Source of the DNA: Shewanella sp. OMA3-2
Lineage (GTDB): Bacteria > Pseudomonadota > Gammaproteobacteria > Enterobacterales > Shewanellaceae
Length of the DNA: 64,000 bases
Assembly: GCF_021513195.1 (NCBI RefSeq)
Contig: NZ_CP090974.1
Coordinates: 186,001-250,000, forward strand
Direction: 5' to 3'
Shown here one piece after another: positions 46,227 through 56,500 of this stretch. Numbering within the stretch: the stretch's first letter is position 1; each line of letters begins with the position of its first letter. The notes under the pieces were generated by a model. That model searched no databases. It saw only the letters and a program-made list of their open reading frames with translations, and was not told the DNA's origin. The translations under genes were made by a program, and so were the position numbers.

Positions 46227-47394
46227 TTTGTTTTACCTCCTTGTAAGAAAATATCAGTACCAATAAAGCGCAGCCACAACTCAAACCAGCCAGCAGAAAT
46301 GGAAATGCTAATCCCATTGTTTGCGTGACACCGCTGGCACTTAACCCTGCGATTACCCCCGCCCATTTGCCCCACGCATCGAAACGCCCGAAATAGAGTC
46401 CAGCACTACTGTGTTCAATACTCTGACTTACCAGCAAGTGTAAACCATTAAAAATCAGTACCATACCAAATCCAAACAGCACCCTCAGCAAGCCTAATCC
46501 ACTGCTATCATGCAATAGATACTGCCCTAAACACGCAAGCCCAAGCAGCACGAGTCCGAATTGAGTTTGATACTTAGCTGATAAGGTTAATGATTTGATA
46601 TTAAAAGCAAATAACAAATAAATAAGATGCGGCAGACTATAATAGAAACCACTTAATGCATCTCCAGTAATGCCAAGTTGCTCGCTGTAAGGTAAAAAGT
46701 AGGGAAAGGTAACCACCATGGCAAAGCAAAAGAAAAACTGCAGCCAAAGTATTTTAGAAAAGTCATTTTTTTGCACCATTACTGGTGGTTTGCCGACAGT
46801 GGGACTTATCTCACTATTTAATACCTTGTTGCCCGCAGTACTATTCACAGCCTCATCCTTTGGTAAGCCAAGGCAGATAATAAAGGCAAACAAGGGCAAC
46901 AATGCCAACACCTTATAAATAACTAATGGGTCATCTATATGAGTAAACAAACCTAAGATAATCGGCGCGCTCACTAACGCAAGTCTTGCCGAACTTTGGG
47001 TAAGATTAAGATTATTCGCTAACGCCTTACCTTGATAAAAGCGGCTCAAGTAGGCATTAGATGCAGCAAGTGTCCCACCGCTAATGCCCTGCACGACTAA
47101 CCCTAATGCAAATAAGGGCACTGAATCGGCAAAACCTGATAGCAAAAAACCCAACACCAAACCAATTTGGGCCCGTAAAAGTGAGGTTTTTTTACCGTAT
47201 TTATCGGCAAATCGTCCCCACCATGGCGCCGATAACGCGATGCAGATAGTGGGCACAATAAACATCATCCCCACTAAATATCCCGATTCATTTACGCCTA
47301 AACTGGCTAACATACGCGGCAGAAAAAGCGGCATACCTAAAGCGGTGAATGCGGTCAAAAAATGACAAAATAGCACGACATAAATCACTCTCAT
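46204..47394 (-). CDS. pvsC: MFS siderophore exporter (PvsC-like)
   Basis: 396 residues, 12 membrane segments. N-terminal: VIYVVLFCHFLTAFTALGMPLFLPRM, then the MFS loop APWWGRFADKYGKKTSLLRAQ. Embedded between two siderophore synthetase genes, overlapping both by ATGA-type or longer overlaps. In the vibrioferrin operon PvsC exports the finished siderophore; SbnD is the equivalent in staphyloferrin B. Substrate inferred from context. Confidence 0.82.
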   Translation of the reverse strand: MRVIYVVLFCHFLTAFTALGMPLFLPRMLASLGVNESGYLVGMMFIVPTICIALSAPWWGRFADKYGKKTSLLRAQIGLVLGFLLSGFADSVPLFALGLVVQGISGGTLAASNAYLSRFYQGKALANNLNLTQSSARLALVSAPIILGLFTHIDDPLVIYKVLALLPLFAFIICLGLPKDEAVNSTAGNKVLNSEISPTVGKPPVMVQKNDFSKILWLQFFFCFAMVVTFPYFLPYSEQLGITGDALSGFYYSLPHLIYLLFAFNIKSLTLSAKYQTQFGLVLLGLACLGQYLLHDSSGLGLLRVLFGFGMVLIFNGLHLLVSQSIEHSSAGLYFGRFDAWGKWAGVIAGLSASGVTQTMGLAFPFLLAGLSCGCALLVLIFSYKEVKQNAYSIQK

Positions 47395-49220
47395 GCTACA
47401 ACCTCTGCCTGAGTTACCTTGTCATCACATTGCTGCTCAAGCTCGAATTTATCTAACGAAGTAAGTAGAAAATTCGGCGCACTGTGACCATAGAACTTAT
47501 TAACGTCACTGGCACCTGATTCAGTCTTACTCAATAAACTGCCAGAGCAAAGCAGGTACTTCACGGGCAATTTAGCCTGAGTTAACAGGTAATGATGCGC
47601 ATAGCGGGTATTTATGCCCTCCTGCTGCAACAACTCAAGCTCGTTAATTATGCTATGTCTGAGTTGCTGGTAAAGCTGTTGTGCGCTTGCCATTCCTGCA
47701 CCAGCAATGGCTTCTATTATCGCTGCTATATCTAGCTGCAAAGTGATGGTGGTAAACATTTGCGCTAAGGCTTCATCATCATTAACCAGCATTCTGCGGT
47801 CGATAAGTTTAGCGACACTATTGTTAATCAATTCCGACTTAGGCAGGCTCGCCTCATAACGCTTAGCCAATAACCTTGCCGAATCATTGTCTTTCATCAC
47901 CAAAGACAGACCTGAATCTTGCTGGTAAGCCAAAATAGCATTCTGCTGATTTGACTCTAAAGCAATACCGTATTTAAGCCATAACCTTAGATGCACCTTT
48001 AGCATTAGATCGATATACTCATTTAGCCAAACATCCCATTGACCTTGATAGTATTTATCCGCCAAGTGCACTAAATATAAGCGTCCATCGGGCATAGGGC
48101 TGGCAAGCGCGGCGACGGGTACTAGCTGTTTATTTTGCATGCTTAGTGGATAACGGCGCACAATATAAGCAAACAGTTTATTGTCACCTAAATGCCCACC
48201 GTGCTGTTCATCAACATGTTGCATACGCGCACCTAATATTTCATCCCGTTGTGCTAATGCGGTGAGTGCTCGTTCAAACCAGTGTCCGTCATATAAGGTA
48301 CTTGGCTTAATAGAGCGAATATTTTTCGCACCTAAAGTTGCCATCAATAGTGGCACCTTAATATGTATACCAGGAGCCTTAACCACAGCTAATGTTCGCA
48401 CCGATAAACTGGCTTGTACGCTAACAGCCGACTTTGGCGCCAGAATCACTCCTTCAGGCAGCACACCTAAACTGACCGTAGTCAACGGATGCAATGGAAA
48501 TAAATTGTGGCTATGATGAAGCAACTCATCTAAGCCAACTTCCGCCATACTTGGCCAACAGTCAGGCACAGCTGAGGTGATAGTGGCTAACTCTTTTGGA
48601 ATGGCAAGCCAGTTCAGTTCAAAATAGGCTGCAAATTCAGGTGCATATAGTTTTAGCGCCTCAGCATCAAAACCGACTTTAGCCCGTGCGGTTGGATAAT
48701 AAGGATGGTCTAAATACGATGCGACTTGATCACTAAACAACATATTTTGATGCCAATTCTTCTGCTCACACAATGGAGTGCTTAAGGCCTTTTTTTGCTG
48801 CTCAAATGCTTGCTTACACAGCTCCCGATGGGATACTGCGCAATGGGCTTCTTGAATGTAATTCATAAATAAACTGTTATTTTCAGCCGGTAAGCAAGAG
48901 GCTAATTCGGTCAACCATGCTTGATAACCTTGTTGGTAAAACACCGTATTATCTTTGTCCTTGGGGACATTACTGATCCAAGCATAGGATATTGCTCGCC
49001 ACGTTTGCATGTAATGGCTGGCGGCAATAGGCACGTACATAACTCGATGGCTCAAATGGCTCACTTTAAGCCAAGCTTGCGGTTTGACATTGGGCCAGTG
49101 CACACTCAAGGCGGCAGGAAGGGCTGCAATAACCTCTCCTTTAGTCATAAGGTCACACACATTTTCTCGCAGACAGGCATCAATAATGCGTTGGCTAATG
49201 TATTCTTCAGAGGTCAACAT
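47391..49220 (-). CDS. pvsB: IucA/IucC-family NIS synthetase (PvsB-like)
   Basis: 609 residues. NIS features: HPYYPTARAKVGF (His-rich phosphate-binding loop, about 170-190), LFPLHPLTTVSL, SVQASLSVRTLAVVKAPGIHIKVPLLMATLGAKNIRSI and the C-terminal LRLWLKYGIALESNQQNAILAYQ. This enzyme would finish the siderophore, in vibrioferrin joining the alanine-2-oxoglutarate unit to the citrate moiety. It overlaps the neighbouring genes by ATGA. No sign of breakage. Confidence 0.83.
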   Translation of the reverse strand: MLTSEEYISQRIIDACLRENVCDLMTKGEVIAALPAALSVHWPNVKPQAWLKVSHLSHRVMYVPIAASHYMQTWRAISYAWISNVPKDKDNTVFYQQGYQAWLTELASCLPAENNSLFMNYIQEAHCAVSHRELCKQAFEQQKKALSTPLCEQKNWHQNMLFSDQVASYLDHPYYPTARAKVGFDAEALKLYAPEFAAYFELNWLAIPKELATITSAVPDCWPSMAEVGLDELLHHSHNLFPLHPLTTVSLGVLPEGVILAPKSAVSVQASLSVRTLAVVKAPGIHIKVPLLMATLGAKNIRSIKPSTLYDGHWFERALTALAQRDEILGARMQHVDEQHGGHLGDNKLFAYIVRRYPLSMQNKQLVPVAALASPMPDGRLYLVHLADKYYQGQWDVWLNEYIDLMLKVHLRLWLKYGIALESNQQNAILAYQQDSGLSLVMKDNDSARLLAKRYEASLPKSELINNSVAKLIDRRMLVNDDEALAQMFTTITLQLDIAAIIEAIAGAGMASAQQLYQQLRHSIINELELLQQEGINTRYAHHYLLTQAKLPVKYLLCSGSLLSKTESGASDVNKFYGHSAPNFLLTSLDKFELEQQCDDKVTQAEVVA

Positions 49221-50407
49221 TAATTAAACTCCCATTTTAAATCATGGGATAACCGCTCAGCTTTGGCCTCTAAACTTACTGAATCCATTCCCCAAAGTGT
49301 TAGCACACCAAGATAATCTTTATTAGAGTGGCTCAATTGAATTTGATCACCTATCGCCTTAATTGGCAGATATCGTATTTGATGATCCTCATGATTGGCC
49401 GATAACGATACAGGGCAAACACTGATACACCCTTCTTCTTGTGCGGGAAAATAACGAATTAATGCATCACTCGTCTGTATATCTAACTTAGGTAAACTGT
49501 GACTGGCATGTACTTGTAAAATGGTTTCAAACCAATTAAAACTCAGTAAGTCATTGAGTAAAAACTCACGGCCGTCGCCTATGCTCCGATAGTTAACCTC
49601 AACCAAAATAGGCCCTGAGTTGGTTAAAATAAACTCGCTATGACATACGCCAAAGTTGATCCCTAAAGCTGTAATTTGCGCCAAAGCTTGTTGACGATAC
49701 TCTGTACAAATCGGTCCATTCCAACTGGCTGCCGTCTCAATAAAATAGGGCGGCGCAGACAAAGAAACATCAAATCCCCCTATTGGATATAATCTCTGAC
49801 CATCACCTAGTGTTTCTAGGGTAAACAATGGGCCTTCTAAATAGGACTCGAGTAAAATCACATCATCTGAATGACGACATTTAACGGCATAACGCTCCAG
49901 TTCTTCCAAGTTATGACATAAGGTCACGTCCATGCTGGCGACACCTTCTCGCGGCTTAGCAACCAAAGGAAAAGGCATGTTACTGGGTAAAACATCTCCT
50001 ACACGCCAACTAAAAGTCCATACACTGGGTAAACCAAGTGCTAATAACTTAGCCCGCATCGCCGCTTTATTTTTAGCCTGATAGCACAGCCGCCAGTCCT
50101 TTGCCGCACAATCAAAGTATTCAGCCACTATTGCTGTCGAAGTCTGTAAGTGATCGCTATTAGAAAAAACTACCTCAGGCAAAATCGCTAAGGTATGTAA
50201 GCAGCTAATTATTGCCAGTGGGTTAAATACATCACATTCGATAATATGATCGGGGCAATACTCTTTAGCGGCAAAATACTGCTTATGCGCTAAGCCATGA
50301 TCGGTCAGTAACCAGACCTCATAACCCAAGTTATGTGCCGCAGGAATAAAACCTTCTACCACCGCCCGATTTTCTACATGTGTCATCAAAACCAATTTAG
50401 GTTTCAT
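49220..50407 (-). CDS. pvsA: ATP-grasp ligase (PvsA-like)
   Basis: 395 residues of ATP-grasp type: N-terminal Rossmann-like region (LVLMTHVENRAVVEGFIPAAHNLGYEVWLLTDHG), FPLVAKPREGVASMDVTLC (ATP-binding P-loop equivalent), VILLESYLEGPLFTLETLGDG and the metal-site segment GPILVEVNYRSIGDGR. In vibrioferrin the ATP-grasp enzyme PvsA condenses alanine with 2-oxoglutarate. First gene of the operon; the stop overlaps the pvsB start. Fur-box-like sequence lies 124 bases upstream. Symbol by gene order. Confidence 0.8.
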   Translation of the reverse strand: MKPKLVLMTHVENRAVVEGFIPAAHNLGYEVWLLTDHGLAHKQYFAAKEYCPDHIIECDVFNPLAIISCLHTLAILPEVVFSNSDHLQTSTAIVAEYFDCAAKDWRLCYQAKNKAAMRAKLLALGLPSVWTFSWRVGDVLPSNMPFPLVAKPREGVASMDVTLCHNLEELERYAVKCRHSDDVILLESYLEGPLFTLETLGDGQRLYPIGGFDVSLSAPPYFIETAASWNGPICTEYRQQALAQITALGINFGVCHSEFILTNSGPILVEVNYRSIGDGREFLLNDLLSFNWFETILQVHASHSLPKLDIQTSDALIRYFPAQEEGCISVCPVSLSANHEDHQIRYLPIKAIGDQIQLSHSNKDYLGVLTLWGMDSVSLEAKAERLSHDLKWEFN

Positions 50408-50530
50408 AATCTATATCCCTATAATCACCAAAAACATCAACTACATTTGTTTATTTATTACGCGTTAATAACAATATTCCTTTATCCGCTTTACGGTCAT
50501 ATAAGGAAATATTACAACAACCCACATAAT

Positions 50531-50549
50531 GTAAATGATAATCATTACT
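50531..50549. promoter_or_regulatory. Fur box, divergent siderophore promoter
   Basis: GTAAATGATAATCATTACT matches the 19-base Fur consensus GATAATGATAATCATTATC at 15 positions, including the whole AATGATAATCATTA core. It lies 124 bases before the pvsA-like start. Strong prediction of iron repression. Confidence 0.85.
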
Positions 50550-50688
50550 ATTTAAATAAAATTTACATGTAAAAAATCGTCGCCACAAAAATTGCGCTAT
50601 CTCTGATAACTACTGGAAATATAGGTTAAATATGTAATCTTATTGGTGAATAACGTGGTGGAAGTGTCAGCTAAAAGTAATAAATCAC

Positions 50689-50721
50689 TTGACCAAACAA
50701 ACGCTAATACGAATAATTATC
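50689..50721 (+). promoter_or_regulatory. Candidate promoter with overlapping second Fur-like site
   Basis: TTGACC (50689-50694), a 17-base spacer and AATAAT (50712-50717) form a sigma-70-like promoter, 32 bases before the ATG at 50749. GCTAATACGAATAATTATC (50703-50721) matches the Fur consensus at 14 of 19 positions and covers the -10. This argues that the sbnG-like gene starts at 50749, not at the upstream TTG. Confidence 0.6.
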
Positions 50722-50748
50722 AAAATCAATACGGATGATTTACTTATT

Positions 50749-51519
50749 ATGCTTGCGATTAGCTCACTGAAATTAAAATTAGCCCAACAACAAGCCATTT
50801 TTGGAATATTAAACTCTGTTCCTTCCCCCGTGATCTGCGAAATGTTTGCTTATGCAGGATTTGATTTTGCCATTCTAGATACTGAGCATGTATTGGTTTG
50901 CGATGCCACCTTAGCCCATTGTATTCGCGCAGCCGATTGCTCTGGGCTGCCTTTGTTAGTGAGAGTGCCCGACGATAACCCTGCCACTATAGGCAAAATG
51001 CTTGATGCGGGCGCAGCAGGTATTGTCGTTTCACGCGTATCTAGCCTAGATATGGCAAAAAATATCATTGCGGCAGCTAAATACCCACCTTTGGGCCAGC
51101 GCGGTATTTCCGGCGGCCGAAATACCGGCTTTGGCACTTTGCCCCTGCAGGATTACATCCATCGGGCTAATCGAGAGGTGTTAGTTTGCCTGATGATCGA
51201 ATGCCAACAGGGTATGGCCGCTTTACCTGAAATAGTCAAACTTGACCAAGTAGATATGATTATTGAAGGTGCATTAGATCTCAGCCTCTCACTAGGACAT
51301 GGCACACAGGTTAGCCATGCTGATGTCCAAGCTCACATACATCAAATGGCTCAACTGTGCCAAGCCAGCAAGATTACATTTTGTGCCATCCCTCGCTCTG
51401 CCGAACAACAAGCTCATTGGCACCAACATGGCGTCAAAGCATTTTTGATGGGTGAAGATCGAGGAATCATCTTTAAAACATTTAAAAACCAACTTGAAAC
51501 ATTAAAACAGACCAAATGA
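50749..51519 (+). CDS. HpcH/HpaI-fold protein, SbnG-like citrate synthase
   Basis: 256 residues from ATG 50749. The class II aldolase HpcH/HpaI fold is clear: LDTEH (His47), LPLLVRVP (Arg72), MIECQQG (Glu151) and EGALDLSLSLG (Asp177), the usual metal-binding Glu and Asp. In staphyloferrin B clusters this family member is SbnG, an iron-regulated citrate synthase independent of the TCA enzyme. The location beside NIS synthetases strongly suggests it supplies citrate for the siderophore. Alternative: an ordinary 2-keto-3-deoxy acid aldolase, less likely here. The TonB receptor starts 16 bases after it. Confidence 0.78.
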   Translation: MLAISSLKLKLAQQQAIFGILNSVPSPVICEMFAYAGFDFAILDTEHVLVCDATLAHCIRAADCSGLPLLVRVPDDNPATIGKMLDAGAAGIVVSRVSSLDMAKNIIAAAKYPPLGQRGISGGRNTGFGTLPLQDYIHRANREVLVCLMIECQQGMAALPEIVKLDQVDMIIEGALDLSLSLGHGTQVSHADVQAHIHQMAQLCQASKITFCAIPRSAEQQAHWHQHGVKAFLMGEDRGIIFKTFKNQLETLKQTK

Positions 51520-51535
51520 AACATAGGAAATATGC

Positions 51536-53668
51536 ATGTTAACTGAAAAATCCAGATTTACTTTAACCACTATTGCTGTGGCAATTACCGCAAGCCTAGC
51601 AAGCTCATCTGCATGGGCTGACAAAAGTAACACGGGATCTAAGCCTGAAGTCATTGTGGTAACAGGCAGCTTGCTCGGCAACTCTGAGGTGGCCGACTTG
51701 AAAACCTATACGGGTAACCGCTCAATTATTACTTCTGAGCAACTAGATCGCACCGCGGCAAGGTCAATCGACACCGCATTACAACAGGTGCCTGGTATAA
51801 AGATTAAAGATGAAACGGGTACAGGCGTTTTACCTAACATATCTGTGCGAGGGTTAGACAGCAGCCGCAGTGGTTACGCACAGGTTTTACTCGACGGGAT
51901 CCCAATGACACTGGCGCCATATGGTCATACTGGTCAATCATTGTTTCCAGCAACGTTATTTATGATAGACAGAATTGATGTGGCACGCGGTGGTGCATCA
52001 ATTCAGTATGGGCCAAACAACGTCGGTGGCGTTATCAACCTGATCTCAAAGCCCATTCCAACTGAATGGGAAACCACGCTTAATGAGCGCATAACCTTTT
52101 TTGGTGACAGTCATAACCTATTTGACACCAACATTGGCACTGGCGGTGCCGTTAATGAAGATTTCTCGATGCGTTTTGATGGCAACATCACTAAAGGGGA
52201 ATCCTTTCGTGAACATTCAGAAACCGACATTAAAAATCTGATGTTAAAGACGGTATGGAATATTGATGAGCAAAACAGTTTAGATGCGACACTGCAATAT
52301 TATGATGCTTTTTCTGAGCTACCGGGAGCATTAAACACCCCAGCTTATGAAGCTGATCGTCAACAGTCTTTGCGCCTTAATGATGAGTTTAATGCCGATA
52401 CTAAGCGGGTGTCATTAAAGTATAGCCACGTGCTCGATAACTCAGACGTTATCGACTATGGCGAGATTGACCTTAAAGTATTTGGTAATAAAAGTTCACG
52501 TAATTTTCAGTGGGACTTTTATGACGCACGTAAAGACACCGACGGCAATTTAGGTACTAGCTGGAGCGACACCACCCAAGAAGCCACTCACCTGCGTAAC
52601 TCACCACGCGATTTTGCCATATTAGGGATAGAACCCACTGCAAGTGTGTTAATTGATGGCAATATCAGTCAACATATTATTGCAGGAGCCCGTTATATTA
52701 ACGAAGATATTAGCTACCAACTTAATCATATAGACAAATCAACTCAAGCGGCTACTCGCCCAAGAGACTGGCAAATGGACACCAATGCCATGGCCTATTA
52801 TGTAAGTAATAAAATAGGCTTTTTTGACGATGCATTAGCGCTAACACCCGGGCTACGATATGAAGATGTCCGTATGACCTTCACCAATGTCGGCCAAAAT
52901 TATAGTCAGGATAACCATGTTACCGAATGGCTTCCTGGTATCACCTTAGGCTATGAGTTTAGCGCCAATTGGTTTGCCTACACCAATGCTCAGCGCTCAT
53001 TAAGAACACCACAAATTGCGCAATTATGGCCTAAGGACCAAACCTTAGAGTCAGAACTGTCTTGGAACTATGAAGCCGGTGCCCGCTTTACCCCAACGGA
53101 ACGCAGTAACTTAACGATTGCAACGTACCGTATCGATTTTGAAAATAAAGTCGAATACGACCGAAATATCAGCATGTTTGTTAATATTGGCCAAACCCGT
53201 AACCAAGGTATTGAACTAGAGGGGACTTACTCACCCATGTCATTGCCTGATCTTGTGCTAACTGGCGCCTACAACTATTTAGATACCGAACAACTTGATG
53301 GTGAGTTTGCCGGCAATGAACTGCCTTATGTGTCTAAACATCAACTGTCAGCCAGTGCTTTATATAGCATCCAGGATATTGATTTAGGGTTAATGGCGTT
53401 TTATTACAGCAAGTCATTTGCCGACCTTGCAAACACAGTAGAAGAAGATATATCAGGCGTGTCTGGTCAAGTTCCAGCTTACACTGTGGTTAATTTTAAT
53501 ATTGGCACAGAGCTGTTTAAACAAAATAATCAGTGCTTAAAAGTAGGATTATCAGTCAATAACTTATTTGATAATGAATACTATTTTAGAGGTTTAGATG
53601 TGGCTCCTGCAGGACGAGTACCTGCTGCAGGGCGCTCACTCAGTTTAGATGTGGGTTATACCTTTTAA
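51536..53668 (+). CDS. TonB-dependent siderophore receptor
   Basis: 710 residues. Signal peptide (FTLTTIAVAITASLASSSAWA), TonB-box-like EVIVVTGS, plug domain (AARSIDTALQQVPGIKIKDETG, SVRGLDSSRSGYAQVLLDGIPMT, GGASIQYGPNNVGGVINLISK) and a 22-strand barrel ending LDVGYTF with terminal Phe. It resembles FecA/PvuA-type ferric-carboxylate receptors. With the adjacent biosynthetic operon it should import the ferric siderophore. RBS AGGAAA before ATG. Same transcript as the SbnG-like gene. Terminator follows. Confidence 0.93.
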   Translation: MLTEKSRFTLTTIAVAITASLASSSAWADKSNTGSKPEVIVVTGSLLGNSEVADLKTYTGNRSIITSEQLDRTAARSIDTALQQVPGIKIKDETGTGVLPNISVRGLDSSRSGYAQVLLDGIPMTLAPYGHTGQSLFPATLFMIDRIDVARGGASIQYGPNNVGGVINLISKPIPTEWETTLNERITFFGDSHNLFDTNIGTGGAVNEDFSMRFDGNITKGESFREHSETDIKNLMLKTVWNIDEQNSLDATLQYYDAFSELPGALNTPAYEADRQQSLRLNDEFNADTKRVSLKYSHVLDNSDVIDYGEIDLKVFGNKSSRNFQWDFYDARKDTDGNLGTSWSDTTQEATHLRNSPRDFAILGIEPTASVLIDGNISQHIIAGARYINEDISYQLNHIDKSTQAATRPRDWQMDTNAMAYYVSNKIGFFDDALALTPGLRYEDVRMTFTNVGQNYSQDNHVTEWLPGITLGYEFSANWFAYTNAQRSLRTPQIAQLWPKDQTLESELSWNYEAGARFTPTERSNLTIATYRIDFENKVEYDRNISMFVNIGQTRNQGIELEGTYSPMSLPDLVLTGAYNYLDTEQLDGEFAGNELPYVSKHQLSASALYSIQDIDLGLMAFYYSKSFADLANTVEEDISGVSGQVPAYTVVNFNIGTELFKQNNQCLKVGLSVNNLFDNEYYFRGLDVAPAGRVPAAGRSLSLDVGYTF

Positions 53669-53701
53669 TACAACAGGCCTAATTGCTAACGGTTAAAACA
53701 T

Positions 53702-53736
53702 AAAAGCCCTACTGGTGTCCACCAGCAGGGCTTTTT
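53702..53736. terminator. Bidirectional terminator between receptor and argH
   Basis: AAAGCCCTACTGGTG pairs with CACCAGCAGGGCTTT (one mismatch), followed by TTTTT on the plus strand and A-rich complement on the minus. The convergent receptor and argH genes both end here. Confidence 0.88.
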
Positions 53737-53753
53737 GATAAATAACGCTATAT

Positions 53754-55118
53754 TTACGCTTTTTTGGCTGAGATTGCCGCTTTGACTTGATTAATCGCTG
53801 TACCACCCAGTACGTCACGTTTTTCTAAACACGCTTCAATCGTTAAATTTGGATAGACATCATCGCTAATCACCTTAGCAAATTTTTGTAGCTCAGCCAC
53901 ACTTAACGCTTCAATCGGCTTTTGCTGACTAATGGCAAATACCACCACTTCGCCAACCACATGATGCGCTTCACGGAACGGCATGCCTTTAGCCACAAGA
54001 TAATCAGCTAGCTCAGTTGCGTTAGCATAACCCTGCTGAGCTGCGACTAACGCTTGTGGGCGATTAACTTTTAAGCCTGACAACACTAATGCGGCCATAT
54101 CTAGGCAAATTGCCCAGCTGTCGACCACGTCAAACAAGCCTTCTTTATCTTCTTGCATGTCTTTGTTGTACGCCAATGGTAAGGCTTTCATTGTGGTGAG
54201 AATACCCACTAAACTGCCATACACACGACCCGTTTTGCCACGAATTAACTCTAATGCATCTGGGTTTTTCTTTTGTGGCATTAATGACGAACCAGAAGTC
54301 ACTTCATCCGCTAACGAGATAAAATTAGCTTCGCCAGAATTAAAGAAAATTAAGTCTTCGGCCATACGGCTTAAATGCATCATGCTGATCGATGCGGCGC
54401 TACACAATTCCACTACGTGGTCGCGATCAGACACGCTGTCTAAACTGTTCAAGGTTGGACGAGCAAAGTTTAGTGCTGATGCTAATGCGTGACGATCTAT
54501 CGGATAAGCCGTACCTGCCAGTGCACCCGAACCGAGTGGACAAGAATCGGCTCGGCCTAATGCATCTTGTAGGCGACTAATATCACGTTCATACATTTCT
54601 ACATAAGCTAGCGCCCAGTGGCCGAAAGTCACTGGTTGTGCACGTTGTAAATGGGTATAACCTGGCATAACTGCATCAACTTCACGCTCGGCTAATGCGA
54701 TTAACTCTGCATGTAATGTGCCTAAACGGGCCAGTAATGCTGCACCTTCTTTTTTGCACCACAGCTTTAAATCGGTGGCAACTTGATCATTACGTGAACG
54801 GCCTGTATGCAGTTTTTTACCTAAATCACCCACTTTAGCAATCAGTTTTTGTTCAACAAAACTGTGAATATCTTCTGCGCCGTTACTGATAATAGCTTGC
54901 GGATCATTGCCCACTTCTAGAAGCAATTCATTTAACGCCGCTTTTAAATCTATGCACTCTTGTGCGGTAATAATCCCAACGCTAGCAATGGCATCAGCCC
55001 AAGCGATTGAGCCGACAACGTCTTGTTCAAATAAGCGGTAGTCGACTGGCAATGAGTCATTAAATAATTTGAAAAGTGCACTGGTTTCGCCCTGAAATCT
55101 TCCGCCCCATAACGCCAT
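53754..55118 (-). CDS. argH: Argininosuccinate lyase
   Basis: 454 residues. Fumarase/aspartase superfamily signature [12 protein letters not shown], plus [24 protein letters not shown] and an opening MALWGGRF typical of ArgH. Cleaves argininosuccinate to arginine and fumarate, the last step. The final residues AISAKKA are normal. Transcribed after argG with a 158-base gap that contains a hairpin. Confidence 0.97.
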   Translation of the reverse strand: MALWGGRFQGETSALFKLFNDSLPVDYRLFEQDVVGSIAWADAIASVGIITAQECIDLKAALNELLLEVGNDPQAIISNGAEDIHSFVEQKLIAKVGDLGKKLHTGRSRNDQVATDLKLWCKKEGAALLARLGTLHAELIALAEREVDAVMPGYTHLQRAQPVTFGHWALAYVEMYERDISRLQDALGRADSCPLGSGALAGTAYPIDRHALASALNFARPTLNSLDSVSDRDHVVELCSAASISMMHLSRMAEDLIFFNSGEANFISLADEVTSGSSLMPQKKNPDALELIRGKTGRVYGSLVGILTTMKALPLAYNKDMQEDKEGLFDVVDSWAICLDMAALVLSGLKVNRPQALVAAQQGYANATELADYLVAKGMPFREAHHVVGEVVVFAISQQKPIEALSVAELQKFAKVISDDVYPNLTIEACLEKRDVLGGTAINQVKAAISAKKA

Positions 55119-55239
55119 GTCGGTATCCTCTTTTTTTGCTATTTAATTAAGTCGATTAGATCAATATTTGCTTCTTGTAAGCACTCTTTATTCACTCTTG
55201 AAGCATTCTTTTATTCAAGCAGAAAAGTGATTACAAGAA

Positions 55240-55262
55240 GGGCGCTTTACAGCGCCCTTTTT
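55240..55262. terminator. GC-rich hairpin between argG and argH
   Basis: GGGCGC (55240-55245) and GCGCCC (55252-55257) around TTTACA. The T-run lies on the plus-strand side; on the minus strand, where the arg genes run, only TTCTTGT follows. It could be a partial terminator or mRNA processing site inside the operon. Confidence 0.5.
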
Positions 55263-55276
55263 AGATTGCTTAATGT

Positions 55277-56500
55277 TTACTTCGTGTTTAGCGCGCGAAT
55301 ACGGCTAGCTAAAGAATATAAACGAATAAAGCCTTCTGCGTGTTTTTGGTCATACACGTCATCTTCACCAAAAGTAGCAAAAGCTTCTGAGTACAAGCTA
55401 TTTGGTGAACGTTTTTTAACTGGAGTGGCTTGGCCTTTGTAAAGCTTGATCACCACATCACCATTAACTGATTCAGCTAGCGACTCAGATGCAGCAATTA
55501 GTGACTTACATAAAGGCGTAAACCAACGACCGTCATAGACTAAATGCGACATTTGGGCTGCTATCTGCTCACGCCAAGTACGGCTGGTTTTATCTAGCAC
55601 TAACTCTTCAATAGCACGCAAACCAGCAAACATCACTGTACCGCCGGGTGTTTCATAACAACCACGTGACTTCATACCCACTAAGCGGTTTTCAGTAATG
55701 TCGATACGACCCACACCGTGTTTACCAGCAATGTCGTTTAATTTCATTAATGCAGCATAAGGCGTTAATGCTTGATCATTTACATGGGTAATACGGCCAT
55801 TTTTAACCGCTAAAGATACGTATTCAGGCTCATTTGGCGCATCTTCTGGAGCAGCGGTTAACGTCCACACGCCTTTTGATGGCTCGTTCCACGGGTCTTC
55901 TAACTCACCGCCTTCATGGGAAATATGCCAAGCATTAGCATCACGGCTATAAATTTTAGTGGCTGATGCTGTGGTTTGAATTTTACGCTCTGCTAAGTAA
56001 TCAAGTAGATCTTCACGGCTACGCATTTCCCATTCACGCCAAGGGGCAATCACTTTTAAATCGGGTGCTAGGGCAGCAAAACACCCTTCAAAGCGGACCT
56101 GGTCATTACCTTTACCAGTACAGCCATGACATACGGCGTCAGCGCCAACTTTACGGGCAATTTCAACCTGTGCTTTGGCAATAATGGGACGCGCCATTGA
56201 AGTACCTAACAAGTAAGTACCTTCATAAATTGCACCAGTAGCAATGGTTGGGTAAATATAATCAGCAACAAACTCTTCTTTTAGATCAACTATATAGCAT
56301 TCAGATGCACCTGAAGCGATGGCTTTTTCGTGTAAGCCTACTAGTTCTTCCTCGCCTTGACCTACGTCGGCACAAAAGGCGACGATTTCACAATCATCAT
56401 AGGTTTCTTTTAACCACGGGATGATGGCTGAGGTATCTAACCCGCCTGAATAAGCGAGGACGACTTTTTTAACGCCGGTTTTTTTCACTGCACTAGACAT
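55277..56500 (-). CDS. argG: Argininosuccinate synthase
   Basis: 407 residues, type I. N-type ATP pyrophosphatase motif [27 protein letters not shown] and later [11 protein letters not shown] are diagnostic. Joins citrulline and aspartate using ATP. It lies between argF and argH on the minus strand. RBS weak: GGG followed by AAAAAAC before ATG. Confidence 0.97.
   Translation of the reverse strand: MSSAVKKTGVKKVVLAYSGGLDTSAIIPWLKETYDDCEIVAFCADVGQGEEELVGLHEKAIASGASECYIVDLKEEFVADYIYPTIATGAIYEGTYLLGTSMARPIIAKAQVEIARKVGADAVCHGCTGKGNDQVRFEGCFAALAPDLKVIAPWREWEMRSREDLLDYLAERKIQTTASATKIYSRDANAWHISHEGGELEDPWNEPSKGVWTLTAAPEDAPNEPEYVSLAVKNGRITHVNDQALTPYAALMKLNDIAGKHGVGRIDITENRLVGMKSRGCYETPGGTVMFAGLRAIEELVLDKTSRTWREQIAAQMSHLVYDGRWFTPLCKSLIAASESLAESVNGDVVIKLYKGQATPVKKRSPNSLYSEAFATFGEDDVYDQKHAEGFIRLYSLASRIRALNTK

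Larger units (their letters stand above)
50408..50748. promoter_or_regulatory. Divergent promoter region between siderophore operon and sbnG-like gene
   Basis: 341 bases, AT-rich, without a credible gene: ORFs here are shadows or have non-standard starts. It holds the two Fur-box-like sites and candidate promoters listed separately. Minus-strand TTTACA and AATATT, 16 bases apart, lie near the first Fur site and could drive the operon. Confidence 0.6.

Noticed and set aside
50333..50572. 79-residue plus-strand frame between the pvsA-like and SbnG-like genes
   Set aside because: His/Tyr/Asn-rich composition reflects AT-rich promoter DNA and it spans the Fur box; no ribosome site.
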